Shown in pieces: positions 26,018-33,106 of a stretch of 64,000 nucleotides of DNA. The stretch covers positions 62,001-126,000 of the forward strand of contig NZ_CP062948.1 in assembly GCF_014898175.1 (NCBI RefSeq). The letters run 5' to 3'. The notes below the pieces were generated by a model that did not search any database, was not told the origin of the DNA, and saw only the letters and a list, made by a program, of their open reading frames with translations. Every line of letters begins with the position of its first letter. The first letter of the stretch is position 1. Source of the DNA: Bifidobacterium lemurum (lineage in GTDB: Bacteria > Actinomycetota > Actinomycetes > Actinomycetales > Bifidobacteriaceae). The translations under genes and the position numbers were made by a program.

Positions 26018-27636
26018 TGGACGCCAAAACACTCCGTAACGCCATCCTCCAAGCTGCTGTCCGGGGCAAGCTCGTTGAGCAGGACGAGAGCGAAGGCACC
26101 GCCGACGAACTCCTAGAACGCATCCGTACCGAACGGGCCGAACTCATCAAACAGAAGAAGATCAAAGCCCCCAGAGGCGGCGAATCCCACATCTACCACG
26201 ATCAGGACGGCCACTGGTACGAGCAAAAGGGCAAAACCGACCCTATCTGCATCGACAAAGACATCCCTTTCGACATCCCAGACAACTGGACATGGGCACG
26301 ACTCAAGTCAATTACCACTTATATCCAGCGTGGTAAATCGCCGAAGTACTCTCTGATCGAAAAGTATCCAGTGGTTGCTCAGAAATGTAATCAATGGAGT
26401 GGTTTCTCCCTGGAGAAAGCCAAATTTGTCGATCCTGAAACCATAGAAAAATATGATGAAGAGCGAATACTCCTCACTGGAGATCTGCTGTGGAATTCTA
26501 CAGGATTGGGCACATTGGGCCGCATGGCGGTTTACGATTCTAACCTCAATCCTTACGGATGGGCCGTTGCAGACAGTCATGTCACTGTCATTCGCACTCG
26601 ATCTCACTGGTCAAACTATTGGTACCTCTTTAGCTACTTTGCCGGACCATCAGTTCAAAATGTGATCGAAGAGCAATCCAGCGGTACCACAAAGCAAAAG
26701 GAACTCGCTCTCTCAACCGTACAGGATTATTTGATTCCATTACCTCCGTTTGCCGAACAGCAACGCATCGTCAACAAGATCAACGAGTTGACTCCCCTGA
26801 TTGACGACTATGGTAAGGTCCAGGAACTCCGCAATAAACTGGATGCTGAACTGCCAGACACACTACGAAAATCCGTGTTGCAGGCTGCTGTCCAGGGCAA
26901 GCTCGTCGAGCAGGACGAGAGCGAAGGCACCGCCGACGAACTCCTAGAACGTATCCGCGCCGAACGGGCCGAACTCATCAAACAGAAGAAGATCAAAGCC
27001 CCCAGAGGCGGCGAATCCCACATCTACCACGATCAGGACGGCCACTGGTACGAGCAAAAGGGCAAAACCGACCCTATCTGCATCGACAAAGACATCCCTT
27101 TCGACATCCCAGACAACTGGACATGGGCACGACTGGGGGCTATCGCTGTGATTGAGCGTGGCTCTGGCATAAAACGTGATCAAGTGATGGAATCTGGCTA
27201 TCCTTGCATACGTTATGGCGAGCTCTATACAACATATACAGGGATGATTCGCGAATGCAGCTCTCATACTAATAAAGAGGTTTTCGACAAGAGTCATCAT
27301 CTTTTGCCAAATGAACTATTGGCCACTTTAACTGGTGAAAATGATATCGACATCGGCCGAGCAGCCATTAACAAAACAGACAAAATACTCGCTTATGGCA
27401 GTGATCTTGCTGGAATCAAGTTCCATCACCAAAATGGCGACTATCTCTGCAATCTACTAAATTCTCCTTTTGTCAACTCGCAAAGGACCAGTGCCGCAAA
27501 TGGGAAAATAATAGTTCATATATCAGCATCTGCTATCTCAGCATTTCTCATCCCTATTCCTCCACTTGCCGAACAGCAGCGTATCGTCAACAAGATAGCC
27601 GAAGTCAATGAGCAAATCGGTACAATACGACAATAG
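26014..27636 (+). CDS. hsdS: Type I specificity subunit HsdS with an internal repeat
   Basis: Binds the bipartite DNA target through two recognition domains. 540 residues, longer than most (about 400-450). Each half begins with a nearly identical block of about 80 residues (QAAV-GKLVEQDESEGTADE ... FDIPDNWTWARL), then a divergent recognition domain, then a conserved helix (FAEQQRIVNKINE and LAEQQRIVNKIAE). The DNA copies of the block are 251 bp and differ at only 5 positions. The two recognition domains are unlike each other and AT-richer. Start overlaps hsdM (ATGA). Confidence 0.95.
   Translation: MMDAKTLRNAILQAAVRGKLVEQDESEGTADELLERIRTERAELIKQKKIKAPRGGESHIYHDQDGHWYEQKGKTDPICIDKDIPFDIPDNWTWARLKSITTYIQRGKSPKYSLIEKYPVVAQKCNQWSGFSLEKAKFVDPETIEKYDEERILLTGDLLWNSTGLGTLGRMAVYDSNLNPYGWAVADSHVTVIRTRSHWSNYWYLFSYFAGPSVQNVIEEQSSGTTKQKELALSTVQDYLIPLPPFAEQQRIVNKINELTPLIDDYGKVQELRNKLDAELPDTLRKSVLQAAVQGKLVEQDESEGTADELLERIRAERAELIKQKKIKAPRGGESHIYHDQDGHWYEQKGKTDPICIDKDIPFDIPDNWTWARLGAIAVIERGSGIKRDQVMESGYPCIRYGELYTTYTGMIRECSSHTNKEVFDKSHHLLPNELLATLTGENDIDIGRAAINKTDKILAYGSDLAGIKFHHQNGDYLCNLLNSPFVNSQRTSAANGKIIVHISASAISAFLIPIPPLAEQQRIVNKIAEVNEQIGTIRQ
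26053..26303 (+). repeat. hsdS internal direct repeat, copy 1
   Basis: Matches 26884-27134 with 5 mismatches in 251 bp; the last 170 bp or so are identical. Copies are 831 bp apart (start to start) and flank the first target-recognition domain. Confidence 0.95.
26884..27134 (+). repeat. hsdS internal direct repeat, copy 2
   Basis: Second copy of the hsdS block. It precedes the second target-recognition domain. Recombination between the copies would delete 831 bp (277 codons) in frame and leave a single-recognition-domain HsdS. Confidence 0.95.
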
Positions 27637-27699
27637 AGAAGGATGCCAGGGAATTCGAATAGATCGCAGGTCAAACACATGGAAGCAGCGGAGACTCTT

Positions 27700-28269
27700 A
27701 TGAGTGACTCACAATCAGACTATCGCCAACGACTTTACGCGCAATTGGTATCTGCCCGTGGCAGATTACAGTACACAGCTACAGCTCATGAGAAAGACGC
27801 CGAGCGCCTGACAAAGCTGAACAATATACTTCACTGGCTCCAAATCGCACTGTCTGCAACTACTGCCGGCAGTTTCCTCATCGTCGCCTTTCCAATACAG
27901 GCAAAAGTCATTGGCGCAGCATGTTCGACCATATTGTGCGTACTGAGTGCCGTTACTAAAAACTACAGCCCAAAAGCTAAAGCTCAGTCCCATCGTCAAG
28001 CTGCCGATCAATTGTGGAGTCTGCGCGAACGCTACGAATCTCTGCTATGTGATTTCACAGAACTAGATGATGAAGCCATCCGACGCAAACGTGACGACTT
28101 ATCAAATGAGGTAGGAGAGATATACAAGCATACGCCGAGAACAACCGCAAGGGCTTATCATCAAACGAAAAAAGCTCTTCAGCGTGACAAAGAACAAACC
28201 TTTGATGAAGACGAAGCCGAACAATTCCTTCCGCCGAAACTGCGATATTTGTCCGAGAAAAGTAAGTGA
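27700..28269 (+). CDS. SLATT-domain two-helix membrane protein (putative CD-NTase-linked effector)
   Basis: 189 residues from the ATG at 27700, chosen because GGAG lies 7 bases upstream; the frame is open from 27643, where the ribosome binding site would touch the start codon. A charged N-terminal helix (SDYRQRLYAQLVSARGRL) precedes two membrane helices (about residues 45-64 and 69-88) and then a long soluble region (residues about 95-175) ending HTPRTTARAYHQTKKAL, a pattern typical of SLATT proteins. SLATT proteins are predicted pore-forming effectors tied to cyclic-nucleotide signalling in phage defence. It follows hsdS on the same strand and faces the CD-NTase gene, 12 bases away. Confidence 0.8.
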   Translation: MSDSQSDYRQRLYAQLVSARGRLQYTATAHEKDAERLTKLNNILHWLQIALSATTAGSFLIVAFPIQAKVIGAACSTILCVLSAVTKNYSPKAKAQSHRQAADQLWSLRERYESLLCDFTELDDEAIRRKRDDLSNEVGEIYKHTPRTTARAYHQTKKALQRDKEQTFDEDEAEQFLPPKLRYLSEKSK

Positions 28270-28281
28270 GGGATAATCCGT

Positions 28282-29523
28282 CTACTCACTGATGGGCACT
28301 ATGATACGGTCTCTGCCTATGCAGATCCCATCACGAACGACATAGCATTCTACAAAATGGTTACCGTTGAAATTGCTATGTTCTATTCGTTCATGCTTTC
28401 CTTCATCCTTAATGATTTGCCCCCGCAGCATATTGCGACGGTACGCTTCCTCGCCACGATTACGTATCTTCCAGTACACAACACACGACTGATCCATTTC
28501 CGTCGGTTTCTGAATGAAGAATCGAAGTTGCTTATCCCGGCGCAGAGGCATGCGTTCTCGCAGCAAACCACTGAGAAAGAACGGACGAAACCCATTTTGA
28601 GTAATCTTGCAATCGATATACACATCCATCGATATGCGAATAGGGAATCTATCTTCGATAAACTCTTCCTGGTCACTGCATCGGTAATCTCTGAGCCAAT
28701 TGGACTGATGCCGTTTGGATTCTCCATCAACAATACTGCTTGTAAAGAGTTTGCCGAACAGATCGCTTAACGCATCCTCACGCTCTTCTTCCGATTCAGC
28801 TTGTTCCAGCTTGTCAGCAGCTTTACTTGCTTTTCGAATGAATTTCCCTTTCCCTTTATCGCGGATCTGCTGGTTACTGCCGAGAGCATGCCAGAACGAT
28901 TGCTGCTGGTTTTGACGCCCAAAATAGGAGAATAGTTCTTGCAGCATAGTGTACGTCTCATCGAAAGCCGCTGACTTCGGCATGTGGCCATTAAGGTAAT
29001 TGTTGACGAGTGTGTCGATAAGTAACCCACTGAATGAAATTCCTTGAGCGTCAGCCCATGCTCTTGTCGAATTGCACAAGCGCACGAACCATCCGAAAGA
29101 TTCTTCCTCCATACGAGCGCATGCCTTCTGTTCAGGAAACGGATCTGTGCGCTTCCAAGAACCCCCATCATGTGTATCGGGATAATCAAAACTGCCATCC
29201 GTATTGGCGAACGCCGGAACCAAATCGATAGTAAATCTTTTCGAAGAGAAATCAATAACAACCGCTTGGCCATCACCTTTTATAGTGGTTTGAGGGAAAC
29301 GTTCAAGTAGCGTATTCCGGATATCTTGTAAGAGGTCGGTTTGACCATGCTGATGGTCACTGTATTGTTTCTTGATATCCGAGGGAAGGTCATATAGCAC
29401 ATCAATATCGCTAGTTTGTGCAACTGCAGTTCCACGACCAACCGACCCGACAACAATCATGTTATCCGTGTCGGAGTCAGAATCATAGAAATACCGGTTC
29501 AGCTTTTTAGTCACCGTTTTCAA
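28282..29523 (-). CDS. CD-NTase (cGAS/DncV-like nucleotidyltransferase) with AGS_C-type sensor, 5' end cut off by IS30
   Basis: Remaining frame of 413 residues from a TTG at 29523. The nucleotidyltransferase core is clear: GSVGRGT (from residue 26), the metal-binding DID (Asp39 and Asp41) and a third Asp in TIDLVPAF (Asp100). A helical middle and a C-terminal beta-rich domain (from about FPIRISMDVYIDCKI to IGRDRIIVPI) fit the AGS_C nucleotide-sensor domain of SMODS proteins. Such enzymes make cyclic oligonucleotides that activate an effector. An IS30 copy sits in the 5' region. Without it the frame continues 25 codons upstream to a GTG at 30716 with a strong ribosome binding site, giving about 438 residues. 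In the present sequence an in-frame TGA in the IS end blocks read-in, so activity is doubtful. Confidence 0.85.
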   Translation of the reverse strand: MKTVTKKLNRYFYDSDSDTDNMIVVGSVGRGTAVAQTSDIDVLYDLPSDIKKQYSDHQHGQTDLLQDIRNTLLERFPQTTIKGDGQAVVIDFSSKRFTIDLVPAFANTDGSFDYPDTHDGGSWKRTDPFPEQKACARMEEESFGWFVRLCNSTRAWADAQGISFSGLLIDTLVNNYLNGHMPKSAAFDETYTMLQELFSYFGRQNQQQSFWHALGSNQQIRDKGKGKFIRKASKAADKLEQAESEEEREDALSDLFGKLFTSSIVDGESKRHQSNWLRDYRCSDQEEFIEDRFPIRISMDVYIDCKITQNGFRPFFLSGLLRERMPLRRDKQLRFFIQKPTEMDQSCVVYWKIRNRGEEAYRRNMLRGQIIKDEGKHERIEHSNFNGNHFVECYVVRDGICIGRDRIIVPISE

Positions 29524-29583
29524 CGAATCGGTGAAATACTCCCTCTTGAATTTTCAGAGCAAGTGCAACGGGTGTGAATGATA

Positions 29584-29646
29584 TGGGCCCATGGGTTCCC
29601 GATAGCATGGTGTTTGCTTACGACAACCAGACATCGGGAGGGCCCA
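29584..29646 (+). promoter_or_regulatory. Hairpin covering the IS30 transposase start
   Basis: TGGGCCC (29584-29590) pairs with GGGCCCA (29640-29646), and TCCCGAT (29597-29603) with ATCGGGA (29633-29639). The right arm contains the GGGAGGG ribosome binding site and the first base of the transposase ATG. A transcript entering from outside would fold and hide the start, a known way for insertion sequences to limit expression from flanking promoters. Confidence 0.65.
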
Positions 29647-30650
29647 TGGGCCGGTACACTCATCTTACCTTGGCCGAACGCGAGGAGATCATGCTGCTCA
29701 GGCACGAGGGCAGGAGCTATGGCGAGATCGCCCTGGCCACGGGCAGGGACAAATCGACCATCAGCCGCGAGATAGACCGCAACTCGTTCAAGGTCGGCAC
29801 GGGCCGCTGCTACCGCGCCTCGACGGCCCAACGCCGTTACGAGGAACGCCGGCTCGCCTGCGCGCGTCCGCGTCGCCTCGACGACGGGGAACTGGCCGGG
29901 CTGGTCGTGCGGCTGATCGCGCGGGAGCGTTGGTCCCCCGAGCAGATCGCGGGCAGGATTGGTCTGGAACGGCCCGATCTGGCCGTCTCCGCGTCGACGA
30001 TCTACCGGGCGATCAACGGCCGCGAGCTCGACCCGCCCGATCTGGCCCGCACCCGCCGCGGGATCAAGGGCCGGCTGCGCCGCAAGGGCAAACGCCGGCA
30101 CCGCAAGGACGGGCCCGAGGAACGCCGGGGCAAGATCCCCGACGCAAGGCCCATATCGGAGCGGCCCGCCGAGGTCGAGGAGCGTTCCAGGCTGGGCGAC
30201 TGGGAAGGCGACACCGTCGTGGGTAAAGGCGCGGGAGCGTGCCTGGTCACGCTCGTGGACCGCAAAAGCGGTCTGCTTGCCGGCGGACGCGCCGCCACGC
30301 ACACCAAACGCGACGTCGCCCGCGTGGAGAGCCGGATGCTCCGCGAGCATCCCGAGACGCGCACCATCACCCTGGACCGGGGCATGGAGTTCGCCGATTT
30401 CAAGAAGGTCGAGCAATCCACCGGCGCGGTCTGCTACTTCGCGCTGCCGCACCACCCCTGGCAGCGCGGCAGCAACGAGAACACCAACGGCCTAGTCCGC
30501 GAGTACTTCCCCAAAGGCACCGACTTCGCCACCATCGACGACGACCAGGTCCAGGCCGTGTACGACGCTATCAACCACAGACCACGCAAACGCCACGGCT
30601 ACAGGACACCCTGGGAAATCCACCACTCAACAACGTTGCACTTGCTCTGA
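29646..30650 (+). CDS. IS30-family transposase
   Basis: 334-residue DDE transposase. The N-terminal helix-turn-helix domain is TLAEREEIMLLRHEGRSY ... KSTISREIDRN. The catalytic acids are Asp in GDWEGDTVVG, Asp in TLDRGMEFAD and Glu in NENTNGLVREYFPKG, the IS30 signature. The ATG at 29646 has GGGAGGG upstream; the frame is open to 29574 but that region lacks homology. The stop codon lies in the right inverted repeat. Confidence 0.93.
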   Translation: MGRYTHLTLAEREEIMLLRHEGRSYGEIALATGRDKSTISREIDRNSFKVGTGRCYRASTAQRRYEERRLACARPRRLDDGELAGLVVRLIARERWSPEQIAGRIGLERPDLAVSASTIYRAINGRELDPPDLARTRRGIKGRLRRKGKRRHRKDGPEERRGKIPDARPISERPAEVEERSRLGDWEGDTVVGKGAGACLVTLVDRKSGLLAGGRAATHTKRDVARVESRMLREHPETRTITLDRGMEFADFKKVEQSTGAVCYFALPHHPWQRGSNENTNGLVREYFPKGTDFATIDDDQVQAVYDAINHRPRKRHGYRTPWEIHHSTTLHLL

Positions 30651-30659
30651 AAATTCAAG

Positions 30660-30716
30660 CCTAGAATCCAAATGAATTTCTGTGAAAAACCGTTCGTATG
30701 TCGCGTTTCCATCCAC
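30660..30716 (-). pseudogene. Detached 5' fragment of the CD-NTase gene
   Basis: Minus-strand frame starting with GTG at 30716 and reading (as Met) MDGNATYERFFTEIHLDSR up to the IS boundary. AGGGAGAAG lies about 7 bases upstream of the GTG. Joining this fragment to 29541 and below, after removing the IS and one CCT, keeps the frame and continues EYFTDSLKTVTKKLNRY into the CD-NTase. This fixes the native start. Confidence 0.85.
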
Positions 30717-30850
30717 TGAAATCTTCTCCCTATTCTCTCTGTTTGCCTGATTCTCTTCATCCTTCAGGAAAAATAATCTGACTTTCTGTATGTATGCTTA
30801 TCGCGAATGCGATTACCGTATTGGCTGTGGGTGAGTATCTCACACCATCA

Positions 30851-30982
30851 TCACCGCATTGCACCAAGCGTTTGGCCATCTACGCGGCTTCCTACTAAGC
30901 TGAGCACTCCTTGAAGCTCCTTACCAGTTTGCCGACCAAGAGCCCAATTCCTTGTTATGCTGAGCATCGTATTCACATCCAT
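30851..30982 (-). CDS. Possible small protein upstream of the CD-NTase fragment
   Basis: 43-codon frame from ATG 30982 to TGA 30851, reading MDVNTMLSITRNWALGRQ and ending DGQTLGAMR. A GAAAG and a GGG lie upstream but no strong ribosome binding site. It is on the same strand as the CD-NTase gene, 134 bases ahead of its native start, and downstream of the palindrome at 31021. I do not recognise a family. It could be a small regulator of the operon or decayed DNA. Confidence 0.3.
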   Translation of the reverse strand: MDVNTMLSITRNWALGRQTGKELQGVLSLVGSRVDGQTLGAMR

Positions 30983-31020
30983 CCCATTCTTTCATACTGA
31001 TCTAAGACAAGGATACTACT

Positions 31021-31037
31021 AGATATAGTATATATCT
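31021..31037. promoter_or_regulatory. Perfect AT-rich palindrome, putative operator/promoter
   Basis: AGATATA-GTA-TATATCT is a perfect 7+3+7 palindrome in the most AT-rich part of the window, about 40 bases upstream of the small frame at 30982 on the minus strand. It includes TATACT-like sequence, so it may be the operator and -10 region for the interrupted CD-NTase operon. Confidence 0.45.
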
Positions 31038-31138
31038 ACCACTTTTACCACTACATATAGCGATTTGCAGCAGACACCACCAATCACAAGACATCCCACA
31101 CACACCATGCAACAATCAAGAGCATTATAGCACATATT

Positions 31139-31152
31139 CGAACATATGTTCG
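31139..31152. promoter_or_regulatory. Perfect LexA-type box in the decayed region
   Basis: CGAACATATGTTCG is a perfect palindrome and fits the LexA consensus seen at 11.9 kb. It is 30 bases before the decayed frame that starts at 31183. Apart from the entries here, 31038-31539 holds no gene I can support. Confidence 0.6.
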
Positions 31153-31182
31153 CATATGTTTGTATGTCCGAAAGCATGGAGC

Positions 31183-31379
31183 ATGACTCTTTCGACTGCG
31201 GACAGGCGGCGCATCGACAAGGTTGCGCATGGGCACGCTAACCTGTTGACCATAGAAGGCAGAGACCGTTCCTCTACGGCGAACAGTACGCACGCGGCCG
31301 CCACCTGAAGCACACCATCGAACGCGAAAAAGTTCAGCCTCTGCGACGCATCCGCAACCTCATGGGCAGGATTGCCTAG
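31183..31379 (+). pseudogene. Decayed gene behind a LexA box
   Basis: A frame from ATG 31183 reads MTLSTADRRRIDKVAHGHAN and stops at 31306-31308. A second frame, overlapping its end, reads GEQYARGRHLKHTIEREKVQ and stops at the TAG 31377-31379. Together they look like one gene broken by a frameshift. The product is not recognised; the upstream LexA-type box suggests it was damage-inducible, as for a mobile-element or repair gene. Confidence 0.35.
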
Positions 31380-31539
31380 GCGGACTGGCCGTCACAGTCG
31401 GCATCGTCGACATCAACAGTACGTACTGAAAAGCAAGACAAACCCGCATATCAGCATGTTCCAGCATGAACATCCATCGGCTTCGAATTCCACACTCCAA
31501 TCTTGCCTACAGCCACACAGCCGCAACATTGCCCAAGCC

Positions 31540-32747
31540 TCACAAGCAATCCAGCGGCCTCTCACACCCTCTACCGGACGATGTTCCTTCTCTTGTGGGC
31601 TCGATCTCTCTACGCAGATGGATGATGCACAGGAAGGCGATTACGGCGGCGGGCAGGCACAGCGCCAGACTGCCACGTACGCCGCCGCATAGGTCGATAA
31701 GCATGCCGCCGAGACTGGAACCGATGATCGAACTCACTCCCGAGACCATCGACGTCCACCCATACGCGCGGGTCAGACCATTGCCTTCGCTTCTCACCTC
31801 ACCGGTCAACGCGTCCAGGGTCGGACTCGTCAGCAGTTCTCCCATGCTGAACATCACGCCGAATCCTATCGGCACCAGCATTGACGGCGGCAACGCCAGC
31901 ATCAGGAAAGCGGGAACGAAACTCGCAAAGCCCATAGCGAGAATCGCCGTATTGCGAACATCGTGCAGCGCATGCACCAACAGGGGTATTGCACGGCGAG
32001 GATGAACACGGCGTTGCCGATATAGATCGCATTCGCTCCGGTTTGCACCCCGAAACCAGCGTATGCCGACAACGGCACGACCAACGACCATTGGGAATAG
32101 ATCAGCCAGTACATCACAGTCAGCATGATGACCATGACGAAAGCGGGTTCCATACGGTCATGTCCGGTCCCACTCCGTTGCACGGACGGGGATACTCCTC
32201 CGAGGTCCTCCGGTGGTTTGAACCGCAATGGAAGCAGACCGAAGGCGAGCAGTACGTATGCGCTGATGCAGATCAGCAGTATGTCATCGAACGGCAATAC
32301 CAGATACAGTATCGCGCCGACCGCAGGTCCGACCAAGGCTCCGGCGTTGACCGCTATCGATCTCATGACGACGAGTCTACGATCCGTCGACTGGCGCATG
32401 AGTTCGGTTTTGACGCCGAGATTCGCGGCAGCACTGCCGAGCGAGGCGATTATGGCGAAGCACACATACATCACCGTGTTCGTTTCGAACAGGAACACCA
32501 GCAGTCCGGCGGCTCTCATCAGCATTCCCAGAACGGACAGCGGTTTGGAGCCGAACCTCGCGTTGATGCGTCCGATTATGGACGAGCGTGCCAGTCCGAA
32601 TCCCGACAGCACTCCCAGAATCAGTCCGACCTGTCCCGCGCTTTGCCCTTTCTGCATCAGCTCCAACGCAAGAAAGGGATTGATCATAAAGGTCGCGATG
32701 CCGGACAACACGATGGACGCCATGATCGGCATCGTCGAATTCGTCAT
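31540..32747 (-). pseudogene. MFS efflux transporter, frameshifted
   Basis: Twelve-helix major facilitator transporter in two frames. The N-terminal part (ATG 32747, MTNSTMPIMASIVLSG) runs to YIGNAVFILAVQYP. The rest continues in another frame as LLVHALHDVRNTAILAMGF to the end near 31540. The break is at a run of four G (31983-31986, CCCC on the coding strand); one more C restores a single protein of about 400 residues. It may be a true mutation, phase variation or a sequencing error in the homopolymer. A short leader frame precedes it. Drug export is inferred from the family only. Confidence 0.8.
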
Positions 32748-32751
32748 ACGC

Positions 32752-32802
32752 TCAGCCAACCCGCACCTCCACGCAATGACGGACGGCAAGTAACGTCTTC
32801 AT
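32752..32802 (-). CDS. 16-residue leader peptide ahead of the MFS gene
   Basis: Frame from ATG 32802 to TGA 32752: MKTLLAVRHCVEVRVG. GGGAGG lies 8-9 bases upstream, stronger than the site of the MFS gene, and the stop is 4 bases from the MFS ATG. Such leaders often regulate antibiotic-efflux genes through ribosome stalling. The stretch upstream (32803-33106) holds no gene; a TATACT at about 32926-32931 on the minus strand is a possible -10 element. Confidence 0.5.
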   Translation of the reverse strand: MKTLLAVRHCVEVRVG

Positions 32803-33106
32803 AATTCCATCCTCCCAAAGGGTTGTCTTCCACGCCCTACACCATCCGACGTCAACAAGGCAATCCCAACAATTCCCGACCATGCATGGTGATATCGCGA
32901 TGGAGCGATACCTCTCTCGACGCCGCAGTATAGGAAACGCAGGGTATTGACCTCTTGAGATGACACCTTCATGCAAGAACACCGCCACAGCCAACGAACG
33001 ATCCCGCTCGACCTGCATGACTCTCAGGTCCTCAAACGAAGGCGGGCACGACGCCCGGTTCCAGCCGTAGAATGGACGTAGCGCACTGAGAACGAAGAGG
33101 TTTGGT

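Larger units (their letters stand above)
29545..30659 (+). mobile_element. IS30-family insertion sequence, 1,115 bp
   Basis: Perfect 26-bp inverted repeats lie at 29545-29570 and 30634-30659. They begin CTTGAATTTTCAG and the right one contains the transposase stop codon. A 3-bp target duplication, CCT, is at 29542-29544 and 30660-30662. The element is complete and looks recent. It interrupts the CD-NTase gene after its codon 18 or 19. Confidence 0.95.
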
